A DNA stretch of 64,000 nt from Panaeolus papilionaceus. Lineage: Eukaryota > Basidiomycota > Agaricomycetes > Agaricales. Position numbers and translations under genes: made by a program. The stretch spans positions 186,001-250,000 of the forward strand of contig JADNRZ010000001.1 of assembly GCA_015501605.1 (NCBI GenBank), read 5' to 3'. This document shows positions 11,996-22,020 of this stretch, piece by piece. The notes under the pieces were generated by a model. It searched no databases. It was not told the origin of the DNA and saw only the letters and a list, made by a program, of their open reading frames with translations. Positions within the stretch are counted from its first letter, which is position 1. Each line of letters begins with the position of its first letter.

Positions 11996-12319
11996 CTAAG
12001 ACAACATCTCCAGGATGATATTCTTCTCAAAGGACTCAATTGTAGCAAGTCTGACCACTGGCGTCCCTTCGTGGATCAGTAGGTGCCAACTCTTTTGCTC
12101 TAGGGCTATTTGCCGATACTCAGCCCATGTTTGGGTATCCGTTGACGTGAATATTAATTCCCATTGTTCTATTAATGCATGATGGTGGCAGGTCAGATTA
12201 TCAGTGAAGAGCCTCTCGAAATTATGATTGACCTGCCAGATATCAGTTTGGAACCCATTCCCCTCTGAGCGCCTCACTTCGCTGATAGAGACTTGAGTAA
12301 AAGATTTGAAAACCCTCAT
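11996..12319 (-). pseudogene. Relic of a P-loop GTPase-like gene
   Basis: The minus-strand reading contains IALEQKSWHLLIHEGTPVVR followed by LATIESFEKNIILEMLS. This aligns with TLEQKHWQSLLDDGAKVVK and LTTIGSLEKDTVADILPG of the intact gene at 9635-10512. The segment before it (LFTDNL through WAEYRQ) also fits the region following the NKxD-like motif, but the IPHRLVLITTKW strand itself is not preserved. No P-loop, DTP motif or start codon belonging to the family was found upstream on the minus strand. It is therefore a leftover of the C-terminal half of a duplicated copy. Confidence 0.5.
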
Positions 12320-12813
12320 ACTATGGCAGGTCGATTAGTATTGTGAATGCAAAATACTTTGAAGATACTTTGTCACCGATTAGAACATATCTCTATCCTA
12401 GAAATGCCGACTTCGACCTTAAGACCTTATGTTTCATATATTGTATATTAACTTAAATTTTATTTTATTTTCAAATTCGGCTACTCATATCATGAACAGA
12501 ACATAAAGGCGCGGAGCATACTAATATCGGCGGTCAGTCGCTTGAAATGCGCTGTTGTTGCTCAGACAGGGGCTAATTTACCAAAAAGGGCAACACATCG
12601 GACAGCTAGACAGTGGACATTCTCAACGCGTTGGGAACTTTTAAAAAAAATCAATATTAATACCCACGTAACGTATAGTATGTATGTAATGGAATCCATA
12701 TCAACTTATAGTGTACCATTTAGAGGGATAATCGTCTGGGTCGTTATGGTCATTTTTCGTCGTTAATGATGGAAAGAGAAAGAAAAGCATATGGGGGTCG
12801 GGAAGAACAGGAG

Positions 12814-12859
<46 letters not shown>

Positions 12860-13076
12860 CAGTTTAGAAATGATAAAAATGCAAGGATTCAGAAAAAGAG
12901 GGTATAAAGGAGTGGACCCACACGCACATGCGAAGTCGAGTGATATACCAGGGATACAAGTTAGTAGAAGACAAAATTAAAGAGAGAGAGAGAGTAAAGG
13001 AGGGACTAATGAAACATATAAACATACAAATAAATCTCAAGGGTAAAAAATCCAGCGTCAGAAAGCCTCTAACGCT
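12320..13076. other. AT-rich intergenic with microsatellite
   Basis: About 760 nt of AT-rich sequence with no supported gene. It contains the AG dinucleotide run listed separately and a second short purine run (aagagagagagagagtaaag, near 12978-12997). Its right side is the 3' flank of the minus-strand gene that ends at 13077, so some of it is probably 3' untranslated sequence. Confidence 0.4.
12817..12858. repeat. (AG)n microsatellite
   Basis: A perfect AG dinucleotide run of about 42 nt on the plus strand, directly visible. On the minus strand it reads as a CT run downstream of the stop codon of the 13077-14978 gene. Confidence 0.95.
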
Positions 13077-14978
13077 CTACAACCCATCGCCCTCGTTCCT
13101 CCTCGCCAAAAACGCACCATAGTCTCTAGGCTTCCTATTCAAATTACCACCTCCAAACCCAGTGATGGGGAAATCGCTCTGCTTTTGCGTCTCCACCGGT
13201 GCAGGTGCATCAACCTTTGCATCCTCCTTCTTCTGACTTTCCCTCTGCTGCTTCGCCTCCCTCTGCTTCTGCTTTCTCTCCTCCCTCTTCCTTGCCGCAT
13301 ATTCCGCCATCTCATCCCGATCGTCCAAATCAAAGAATCCCAATCCCTGCTCAACCGTGCTCGGGCTGACCACATTAGGCCCTGGTGCCTGAGATTGGAA
13401 CGTCGGCGAGACAGGTGACACCAGAGAAGGCGACTGCGAGATCGACGTTGTCGACGAATGTGACTTTGTAGTCCTTGACAATCCTGAATGACTGGTGTGG
13501 GACTTGGATTTCGAAGTCGACGAAGACGACTTCTTTTTCCTGTCCAACAATCCTCGCGGATCATGTACACCTCCTCCGACAGCAGCCCCAAATTGTGGAA
13601 TAGTCGGTGAACGCCCATTAACGGATGTGTAGAGCTGTGAGTGCGAATTTGGAACAGTCGTTGGGTACTGATAACCTTCCACCCCACCCGCTCTCTCACT
13701 CCTTGACGCAGACGTCCGACTCCTTGAATCAGATCCTCCAGTGCCGCTCCCAGGTTTGTACTTGCGTCCAGCTGTAGACGCGTACATCCCTCCATCTAGA
13801 TCGGCTTCTTCATCGTCATCCGGCTGAGAACTGAGAACAGGCGGGGGAGGAAGGAATGTTGTAGGCCCTGGTCCCAGAGGTGAAGGTGAAGCGAACGGCG
13901 GCGGTTGATGTCCATACGAGATCGAATGTCTATGTCTTGCAGACCCGGACCTTGATGCTGACCCAGACCTAGACGTGCTCGAGGTGCTTCCACTCCCAGA
14001 CGCAGAGTCTGACCTCAGTCGAGATCGAACAGGTGGAGGCACAAAGGTAGCACCTCCACTACCTTGGAACCCTTCAAAATCGGCTTCGGCTCCATTAATA
14101 TCCAAACCCAAGGCGAGTTGTGCTCTCGCGTTGGCTGCAAATGCCTCAGCGAGACGCTTTTCTTCACGTTGAGCACGACGCTCACGGCGGGCTGCTTTAC
14201 GGAGAGCTTTTTCTTGAAGACGTTGGGCTTCTGCTTCTGCGTCAGTTGGGGTGTTGGCGGAGGGTGGTGTAGAGGGCGATGCTGCATCCGTGGAAGGTGT
14301 ATCAGGGGAAAGTGACTGGGACTGCGAGGGTGAATTCTGACTCTCTGCCGTCGCAGGTGTGTCTGGTGCCAAAGCCTTCAGCGGGGCCTGAGGTGGTGAT
14401 AAGGCCATAGACAGAGCAGCAATAGTTTCAGGATCAAGCGGGGCCGCGTCAGAGTAATCGGAAGTAGAAACGGTCCTCGTTGTTGCAATTTCAACGTCGT
14501 CATCTCTTCGCCCATCGCCATTCGTTGCCGTCTCCGCCCTCGTCCTCCTCACCGAGTCTCCATATATAGGGTCATTCTCGTCGTCCTCCAGTCTTACCCC
14601 AGCATCGCGTCTCCCAAACAAATTGTACCCAAACAGCGTAATCTGCCTCGGACCGCTACTCTCTCCACCATCCAGTCCAGTGCGTTTCTTCTTCTTGGTA
14701 TGTTTCTTCTTTTTTCGGCGACCAGCCTGACGTCCGGGATTTGAATGTAAAGAGAGTATTTCAGCTTCCCCATCCGTTGATTCTGGGTCCCTTAGTAGAC
14801 CTTGAAGCTCGTCGGGTCTGGCACGGGGTATACGGTTAATTGCCGGGTTGTGCGCGTATTGCTGTCTAGATTCGTCTTCAGACTCGGGAGACAGAGCAAC
14901 AGATTGAGGTTTTAGGCATGGTAAGCAAGATCCAATAGCGACATTGATTGTGTCCGTCCAAGAAAAGGGTGCTGCCAT
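13077..14978 (-). CDS. Low-complexity coiled-coil protein, conserved-hypothetical type
   Basis: A single-exon 633-residue frame, which is unusual among the intron-rich neighbours. I do not recognise a named family. Visible features: an N-terminus MAAPFSWTDTINVAIGSCLP containing a CLPC motif that could be lipid-modified; a basic Lys-rich patch (GRRKKKKHTKKKKR, about residue 90); ITLFGYNLFGRR; long Ser/Pro/Thr-rich disordered parts; a charged helix with RRERRAQREEKRLAEAF (about 265-300) that looks like a coiled coil; a second such helix (ARKREERKQKQREAKQQRE, about 570); and a C-terminal GFGGGNLNRKPRDYGAFLAR block that looks constrained. No signal peptide or membrane span was seen. The start codon at 14976-14978 gives the conserved-looking Cys motif at residue 18. 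A scaffold role is possible but is inference only. Confidence 0.7.
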   Translation of the reverse strand: MAAPFSWTDTINVAIGSCLPCLKPQSVALSPESEDESRQQYAHNPAINRIPRARPDELQGLLRDPESTDGEAEILSLHSNPGRQAGRRKKKKHTKKKKRTGLDGGESSGPRQITLFGYNLFGRRDAGVRLEDDENDPIYGDSVRRTRAETATNGDGRRDDDVEIATTRTVSTSDYSDAAPLDPETIAALSMALSPPQAPLKALAPDTPATAESQNSPSQSQSLSPDTPSTDAASPSTPPSANTPTDAEAEAQRLQEKALRKAARRERRAQREEKRLAEAFAANARAQLALGLDINGAEADFEGFQGSGGATFVPPPVRSRLRSDSASGSGSTSSTSRSGSASRSGSARHRHSISYGHQPPPFASPSPLGPGPTTFLPPPPVLSSQPDDDEEADLDGGMYASTAGRKYKPGSGTGGSDSRSRTSASRSERAGGVEGYQYPTTVPNSHSQLYTSVNGRSPTIPQFGAAVGGGVHDPRGLLDRKKKSSSSTSKSKSHTSHSGLSRTTKSHSSTTSISQSPSLVSPVSPTFQSQAPGPNVVSPSTVEQGLGFFDLDDRDEMAEYAARKREERKQKQREAKQQRESQKKEDAKVDAPAPVETQKQSDFPITGFGGGNLNRKPRDYGAFLARRNEGDGL

Positions 14979-15871
14979 TGTCGTGTCGTAATTATAATGA
15001 ATTTTCTTTTTGGGTTGGGTTTGGTATATGGGTGGTGTATGGTACAGTCGTTTTTGTTCCGCAGTCGGGGTATGTAGCTGAATCGAGTCAGATGTCGCCT
15101 AGGTCACCTAGACTGGACTGAAGTGAAGACGGTTGGTGGCGATAGTGGAAGTAGAGAACCAACCCCAAACGAAAGTCAATGGAATGAGAAATTGTTTGAA
15201 GCAGGTGATTGATTTGAGAGAAATTGGTCCCAGGGCTCGGCACGACCTCGTGTTTCCTGCGTTGACAACCTTTGTTGCCGGTGATCGTATGTAAATATTG
15301 ACAAAGTGCGTCCCGTGTGGGGTAGGCAAGGTAGGTTTAGAATACGACCGTAAATTTGAATATAGCCGTAAAACTAGGGTATGAAGGATTTAGTACGACA
15401 GTCTATAGATGTGGTACCTGCAAAGAAAGGTATTAAATGACAATGAATGAATCAGTGTCACTGAATCTATTATCGGAGTTTGAACAAGAGCTCTATCTTT
15501 AAGCTCCGTTTGTAATGGATGGACGCCTGACAGGATCTGTCTTGATCATCGCGCCTGTCCTGTCAAGCAGAAGGCGGAAGGAAGGTGTCTTGCGTTTTAA
15601 TTTCACTGCCTCTTCTTTTCTATAACACGTTGAATTTGTCTCCTGGGATACGCAAGGCAATCACTTATTTCAACGGAAATGCCTTACATAACGTCTAATG
15701 TGATTAAACCTGAATAGTCACCGTAACTGGATTGGCGACGGTCTCTGGTCATCAGGCCCTCGGGCTGAAAAATGATCTCAATAGGAACCGAATCGAATTG
15801 CTGAACGCTTCGAGATAATACACTAATCGTACATTTGGCCCTGTTGGCTTGGACGTACCCTCGATTTCCAT
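14979..15871. other. Intergenic, no gene recognised
   Basis: About 890 nt between two minus-strand genes. It should hold the promoter of the 13-15 kb gene and the 3' end of the CoA-transferase gene. A 73-codon minus-strand frame at 15108-15329 has no recognisable motif. No repeat or structured RNA was seen. Confidence 0.35.
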
Positions 15872-17963
15872 CTACTCAACGATCTCTGTTGTCAAATCTT
15901 CAGGCCATCGAGCCTTATCTACTCCATTACCCCTAAATCCAATGTGATGCCCCAACCTCACTCGACCGTCCACGAACCTTAAAACTGGCTTCAATTTCCG
16001 CACACTCTTTTTAATCGCCCCATTCTGGACTACCTCGAAGAACTCCTCGTTAAAGAGTCTTTCTCCATTCTTCTCCTTCATCAGACCCACAGTAGGTGGC
16101 ACCATGGTCTGCATCATGCTGTCGGAAGCGTTAAATGTGGGCTTTCCGTAGGACGACCAGAGTGAGTCCCAGACAGGGGGAGGGTAGGTTCCGACTGTGT
16201 TGACGAGCCATTGCGAGTAGTAATTCAAAGCAACCTTGAATGCCTTTAGTATGTCACACTGACAAAAGTATCGAACATTGGCTCACATCGAGGACATATG
16301 ACCCCCCATTCTCTGCCCTCTCGATGAGAGCGTTTAATACTCCTACAGCTCCTGCTGCACCGGTACTGTGGTAATTGCCCTAAGCATTCGAATCTTGTTT
16401 TGAACTGAAACACACCTACCAGTAGTCGGAGTTTGGGAATATGGGCGTTACGGGCCCATCCGCACCAATGGCTTTACCAAATTCATACGAAGTCCCACAA
16501 TGCTGTTCAGACAAACATTCGAATCAAAGGATTTGATACTGAGTCCGGCGAAAGTATTTCACTCACCGCGTCGCTTATCTGTTGCCACCCACTCCTCCCC
16601 ATCAAAGGGCCATTCCAACCATAACAATTCTCATGCACATAAATGATTCCCTTCGATCTCCCTTCTACAATCTTCAACACACCCTCTTTTCCAAACCCAT
16701 ACTTCTCCAAAACAGCCGGCCTATACCCATCCACGAATATATCAGCCTCTTTGATCAGCTCTGTCAGTTGATTTCTTCCTTCCTCCGTTTTCAAGTCAAG
16801 ATGAGCGTTCCATTTCCCCCAGCCCAGATCAATGAGAAGATCCGTGGGGTCGGTGATATTGGGAGATGTGATGCGGAGCACGCTCGCCCCGAGTTCGGCG
16901 AGTTCACGCGTTACAGTAGGCGCAGCGATGACGCGACTCAAGTCAACGATCTTCAGTCCAAAAAGTGGTCTTACCGTATTGGTACCCGCATTCGAATCGT
17001 GTCCCGGGACAGAATCCCACCAGCACGCCTTCTGCGCCTCATTGGGAATGTGATGAAGCTCGTATAACCCCACGTGAGCGTTCGCCTCGCCGTGTTCGCT
17101 GTCTCTGTACTCCTGCGGTGACTGACATGTCGTACCAGCCTGGCGGTGCTCGTCATTCATAAGTGTTTCGAGCTCTGGAGCAGTGTATTCCGCGATTTTC
17201 TCGGCGTAGAACGATACTGCGTCTTGCATGGTCTCCGCGTGTATGTCGTTGGGTAGGCCCAGAGCGGATTGTGAGACGGATGCATTCATACTCCCTGGAG
17301 GCACAAATCAGCAATAAATATAGCTTCGACGAGAGTTGATTACCGTGCAAATGGAAATATTTCCCTTCTTTCGTTCTGTATATATTGGTACACGCCGTTT
17401 GGAACTTTGAGCCTCTGAACATGCCATATAGGTCGCCATTGGGGATGTACTTGTACAACTGCGGTTTGTTGTATATCGTCACATTCTCGTGTTGAGGAGA
17501 AAGCCCAGGGTCTATAACAGCGAAGAGAAGGGAAAACACGAACAGTGTTGCGTGATCGCTATACATTGAAAAACAAGTTGTCAGCTAGAATATACCTTAA
17601 TTATCTCGATCGGTAACCCCCTGAACCGTGACGAAGTGTAGCAAGAATTATGTAGACAATGCAGAAAGAACAACAAATGTAAGAATGAACTTACACGTCA
17701 ATCTCAACCTTTTGGTATTCAAGTCCCAACCGCCTCTTATTCAGCACGTTGATCATCGCACCCTGCCAGCCCTTAATCGCACTGATACTCTCTGCAAATC
17801 TCCAGTTAATCGGAACGACGGGGTTCTTTCCGCCTTTGAAAGAGATAAACTGAGCAGCGTCGACGACCTCAGCTGGAAGAGAGCGAAGGAGGGGATTGTG
17901 AATGATGCCGTTGATGAGGAGGGCTTGTGCTTCGTTGGGGATGGAGTACTCTGGTGTCGCCAT
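15872..17963 (-). CDS. CoA-transferase family III (CaiB/BaiF) protein
   Basis: Expected to move CoA between acyl-CoA and a carboxylic acid; the substrate cannot be told from sequence. Exons (minus) are 17963-17695, 17558-17344, 17294-16567, 16502-16420, 16365-16287 and 16234-15872, giving 578 residues in unbroken frame. The family core is clear: FGLKIVDLSRVIAAPTVTRE, LAELGASVLRITSP, NAHLDLKTEEGRNQLTELIK, ADIFVDGYRP, CGTSYEFGKAIG, and SDYCTGAAGAVGVLNALIER. The N-terminal ~180 residues and the C-terminal HHIGFRGNGVDKARWPEDL block belong to the larger fungal subclass. No targeting signal was seen. The first intron (136 nt) is longer than usual here. A 5'-truncated second copy follows at 18767-19480 in the same orientation, so the locus was duplicated in tandem. 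Confidence 0.88.
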
Positions 17964-18766
17964 TCTAATAAGATAGGCGGAATGTCGAAGTACCAGGGAA
18001 CCGCAGAAGAATAAGGGAGTAGTTTCTAGAGCTTTTGAATTGGCTTCTGGCTGGGCTTATATCAGATTCTGAATCGAAGGTGGGTGGAGCGAATGTAAGG
18101 GAGGGAACTGGGCCAGTAGTACACCGGTACCCGGAACGCCATTTTTAGCTAGGTGAGTCCAGTTTTGTGAGTAGGTGGGAATGCATTAGAAATTATATTG
18201 CGAATAGTCTACACTGGTGCATGCTTGATAAGTAAGATTGATTATTAATGTCAGCAGCGAACTCGGAGTTGCAACTTAATAAATTCTGCACTAGCCCTAC
18301 GTGCTGAACGACACACAAGGCTGCCATATCGCGCTGATAGTGAGTCTGATGATGGTTTCGAATACTTAGAAGGTGGACGTCATGATACCATCGGAGGAGT
18401 TTCATCTCCGGCAGGGGCGTTGAGTTGTGGTATCTGGGAAGGTGTCAAGTGACACGCAAAGCCAGATGTAAGATTGAAATTTATGAAGTCTGTGTGAGTA
18501 TGGTTAGCCAGAAGTGTTTCTTTTTTGTCCTGATTGTGTTCTCATCATCCGACTATCGGTTTAAGGTTGTCATACGTTTTCCGGAAGGAGTTAGCGAACA
18601 TGTCGCGCAACAATAAGCGCTCATAGGCCGGGAGACGCTGTGGACAGGCGCCTTGAATACTCAGTCTTCATCATGGTCCCATTCATTCGAGTACACGTCA
18701 GTGTAACCATCTCTGAAAAACTTGTAATACTATTCGACAATTCTTCTGGCTTCATCCGGGACAAAA
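17964..18766. other. Intergenic between intact and truncated CoA-transferase copies
   Basis: About 800 nt that should contain the promoter of the intact CoA-transferase gene near its right-hand start codon. No coding frame with recognisable motifs, no RNA gene and no repeat was seen. Confidence 0.35.
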
Positions 18767-19480
18767 TCACTCCACAACCTCTGTCATCAAATCCTTGGGC
18801 CACCTCGCCTTGTCCACCCCATTTCCCCGAAAACCTACATTATACCCCGGCTTAACCGTTCCATTCACAAAGTTCAAGACAGTTTTGACGGCCTTTGCTG
18901 ACTTCCCGATTGCTTTATTCTCTCTAACCTCGAAGAACTCTTCCCTGAAAATGGAGTCGTTCCCTTTCGAATTCATCTCTGGGACCGGGGCCGTGTTCCT
19001 AGAATCCGAATACTCTGACATGGCTCGAATTGCAGTTGTGGCCATATCAAACACCATGCTATCTGAGAAATTAAATTGTAGGCCTGGGTAAGACGTTCGG
19101 AGCGATTCCCAAATGTCTGGTGGGTAGACTGAGCATGCGTTGATCAACCACTGGGAGTAGTAGTTGAGTGCAACCTAACCCAATTAGAATATAACCAGAG
19201 AGGGTAAAATAAATGTGAGGGTATATTTATATCACATTAAATGTTTTTTACTTACATCAACTACGAAGGAACCTCCTTTTTCCGCCCTCTGTGTAATCGC
19301 GTGTAACATGCCTGTCGCACCCGCTACACCAGTGCTGATAACGGGATATGTTGTTATCACCTTTGCCAATATTTGTATTAGCAGGACTGCTTACCTATAG
19401 TCGGCGTGAGGAAATTTAGGAGACACAGGCCCCTCTGCACCTAACGCACGGCCATATTCGTAGGACGTGCCACAGTTCTG
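18767..19480 (-). pseudogene. 5'-truncated CoA-transferase family III copy
   Basis: The last three exons of a second CaiB/BaiF gene. On the minus strand it reads NCGTSYEYGRALGAEGPVSP, ADYSTGVAGATGMLHAITQR, YYSQWLINACSVYPPDIWES and GFRGNGVDKARWPKDL, matching exons 4-6 of the intact copy with the same intron positions. The stop codon is at 18767. Homology ends at the splice acceptor at about 19480; the first three exons (about 400 residues, including the conserved VDLSRVIAAPT core) are absent. Immediately beyond the break lies a piece of a glutathione transferase gene on the opposite strand. The remaining frame is intact and shows no stop codons, so the truncation could be fairly recent or the fragment could still be part of an unknown transcript. 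Confidence 0.75.
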
Positions 19481-19519
19481 CGTACCCCTTTCGAGCACCA
19501 TTTTCGAACCTCTAGAATA

Positions 19520-19804
19520 GGAGCAATAGGCGGAAGGGATGTCGACGAAATAGCTCCCACCGGCGAGGAAGCCACCAAAGTGTGGATTAAAATCAGGACT
19601 TTATTCGACAGAGTTGACTCCTGGTACGGGGATAACGAATTTATAATGGGAGGAGATCTTCCCACATATGTGGACTTGTCTATTGCAGGGCGATTATGGT
19701 GGTATCGATCTTCCCTCTGGCTAGAAAGTCAAGCATGGCAAAATATTGCGTCTTGGCATCTCGGCCGATGGGGTAGATTGATCACATACTTTGATGCAAT
19801 GTAG
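19520..19804 (+). pseudogene. 5'-truncated glutathione S-transferase fragment
   Basis: About 95 codons of the C-terminal (helical) GST domain: DVDEIAPTGEEATKVWIKIR, then SWYGDNEFIMGGDLPTYVDL, AGRLWWYRSSLWLES and GRWGRLITYFDAM before the stop at 19802-19804. It matches the C-terminal third of the intact gene at 20273-21104 but is clearly more diverged than the copy at 24508. The thioredoxin-fold half is missing: homology stops near 19520, about 40 nt from where the truncated CoA-transferase fragment stops. No ATG or promoter of its own was recognised. Confidence 0.7.
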
Positions 19805-20272
19805 ATAAGCGCTCGTCTGCTTGGCGAATATACTAGCTCACCAATCGAACCCAGTTCGACTGTAACCGAGCTATTCCAGGTTTTAGTATCCATCCCACGT
19901 GTGACACCGTGGCACCCAAACTTCGTACTATACGTGTACTGTCATTTAGTTAGAACTCTAATTCTTAATAATTGCCTCTGAATGGACATTTGATTGGAAT
20001 CGTACATTTATTCCTCTTAATAAGCATGGCCAAAAGAAGAAGCCCTTGGTCAGACTTTTCAACTGAGAAACAGTAAGCAATTAGTAATTTCGGCTTGGTA
20101 ATGCGGGACTGGTAATGATTATCAATGTTGGTTGCTGAGCGTAGGTTGGCTTGGAAGTTGGAACTGACTATGTGAAAATCGCGGAGATATCAAGTATATA
20201 TACGTAGATGAGGGCAAGCAGGTAGTGCACAATCTCATAAAGCATTCCTTTCCTCAAACTGCCTGCAGAACC
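19805..20272. other. Intergenic and promoter of GST gene
   Basis: About 470 nt between the GST fragment and the intact GST gene. A run tatatata at 20195-20202, some 70 nt before the ATG, is a plausible TATA element. The part from about 20190 to the ATG is similar to the sequence before the second copy at 24508, so the duplication included the proximal promoter, but the TATA-like run reads tatagaga there. Confidence 0.5.
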
Positions 20273-21104
20273 ATGGCCGCCTCATTCGATATTGCCACAC
20301 TTCCATCCGACAAGATTACCATTTTCGATCTAAAGTTCAACGACGGAGCCCCCGAGAACAGCGTATCACCATGGACGCGTATAGTAAAGTGTGTTTGTCA
20401 ATCACCCTCCTGTAGCTCTTAGACTTAGTGTATTTGCTTTCAACAGATACGCAATGCACATCAAAAAGCTCCCTCTTCACGCCGAGCCCGTTGAAATCGT
20501 CGACATACCCGATGTTTCGAAAGCCCTCGGTGTAAAACCAGCAAGGGTGGAACCAGTCTTCTACACCTTACCCGCTATGTATGACCCAAGGACCAAAACA
20601 GCGCTACCCGACTCACTCGCCATCGTCCAATACCTCGACGAACAATACCCTGACACTCCAACCCTCGTCCCCAAAGGGACTGAAGGTCTCATTGCAGCGT
20701 TCAAAGCGGCTTTCGCACCCATTGACAAGAAGATCGTTAAATTCCTCCTACCGAAGATGGCGGGCCTCGTAGCCGGTACCAAGAGCGAAGCCCACTTTAT
20801 GGAAACAAGAACGAAGTCCTTGGGGAATCTCGACGAACTCGCTCCTAGGGGCGCAGATGCGGACCAAGCATGGGCGGAGTTGAAGGCGATGTACGACGAT
20901 GTTAATTCATGGTATGGTACGAGACAATTCATCATGGGAGGAGAGTATCCTACCTATGCGGATCTCCTGGTGGCTGGTCAATTATGGTGGTATCGCTCTA
21001 CCTTGGGGTCGGAGAGCGAAGAATGGAAGCGCATCTCGTCGTGGAATGACGGGCGATGGGGACAGATAATTGCACACTTTGATAACCTCAAACTTGCCAA
21101 ATAG
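20273..21104 (+). CDS. Glutathione S-transferase, fungal etherase-like (GSTFuA-type)
   Basis: Cytosolic GST expected to conjugate glutathione to small electrophiles such as wood-derived aromatics; the class assignment is by resemblance. Exons 20273-20388 and 20447-21104 give 257 residues. The N-terminal thioredoxin fold shows ITIFDLKFNDGAPENSVSPW (candidate catalytic Ser in the NSVSPW stretch), VFYTLPAMYDPRT (cis-Pro loop) and LPDSLAIVQYLDEQYPDTP (Asp-Ser glutathione-binding pair). The C-terminal helical domain shows FIMGGEYPTYADLLVAGQLW, the usual hydrophobic N-cap motif region. The 58-nt intron has a GTGTGT donor after phase 2. Upstream lies a related 3' fragment and 4 kb downstream a near-identical copy. 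The substrate is unknown. Confidence 0.88.
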
Positions 21105-21297
21105 ACGAAGAGTCAAAGTATTTACTACATGTATATCCGTCTCAAAGACTGAGGTATTCTCTTTCGAGCTCCTGAGACCTCTCATATCAACCAATCATAT
21201 CAAATCTGGCCAAATTTGTGTTGTTGGTCCCCCCGGTCAAAGTCACATTATATTTGATATTGTCGTGCGCACTCCTAGGCCATCAGTATTTTCTCAG

Positions 21298-21545
21298 TTT
21301 ACTTTTTTGACTTGTGCAAGCATTAAAAAGCGGTAAAAAGTATAATAAAAGTATGAAAGTGGGAAAGCTGAGAAGCTAGGTCTCTCCGCCCAAAAAGTGA
21401 GGTATAATGTCTGGCCAAAAAGTGAAAAAAGCGAAGAAAAGTACATAGTATGGTATATACAAAATTCCGTAGCTAATTTACTTTTTGTACTTTTCGACTT
21501 TTTAACTTGCCAAAAGTCAAAAAGCGGTGAAAAGTAGAGAAGTAA
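21298..21545. repeat. A/T-rich hairpin repeats (possible MITE remnant)
   Basis: Two stem-loop-like units share the same arms. The first (about 21298-21345) begins tttactttttt and ends aaaaagcggtaaaaagta; the second (about 21476-21535) begins tttactttttgtacttttc and ends aaaaagcggtgaaaagta. Between them lie further related tracts (ccaaaaagtgaggtata, ccaaaaagtgaaaaaagcg). Arms of each unit are roughly reverse complements of each other. No transposase and no target-site duplication could be confirmed, so a non-autonomous DNA element is only one explanation. Confidence 0.45.
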
Positions 21546-22020
21546 AACGGGAAATTCCTGATGCCTAAGCAGCTCCTAACCCTTAGACTCTGTATCCCTT
21601 TGACCTCACAGATGACAGCAACTATGAAATAGTTTATACTCATTCCGTTAGTTTCAACCTCGATTATTGCTTAAGGACCAAATCCCTCTCACATTTCACT
21701 GAGCTCTTCGGACCTCTCTACCACCACCTCACTAAAATCCCATCCAGAAAGCTGTAGCGAAGCGAGGCTGGCCTTGTTAGTAATTAGGTATGTGTCTCGA
21801 TCTGCATACCGACAAGACAGCGCAAAGGTAGACCCTATAAATCACATTGATGCGTTATGGTTCACGAAGCTCATTATCCCACCAAATCCTCAAGCTCAGT
21901 GAAAAAGGCTATTGGAATAATATCTGATATTAAACAACTTGTATTATTTAACGTACCAGCATATAAACGAACAGAGGGGAAATGATGTTACAAATATAGC
22001 TTCACCCAAACCACACGTAT
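21546..22020. other. Intergenic, no gene recognised
   Basis: About 475 nt between the hairpin repeats and the 3' end of the minus-strand gene at 22021. Nothing beyond likely 3' flank was seen. Confidence 0.35.
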
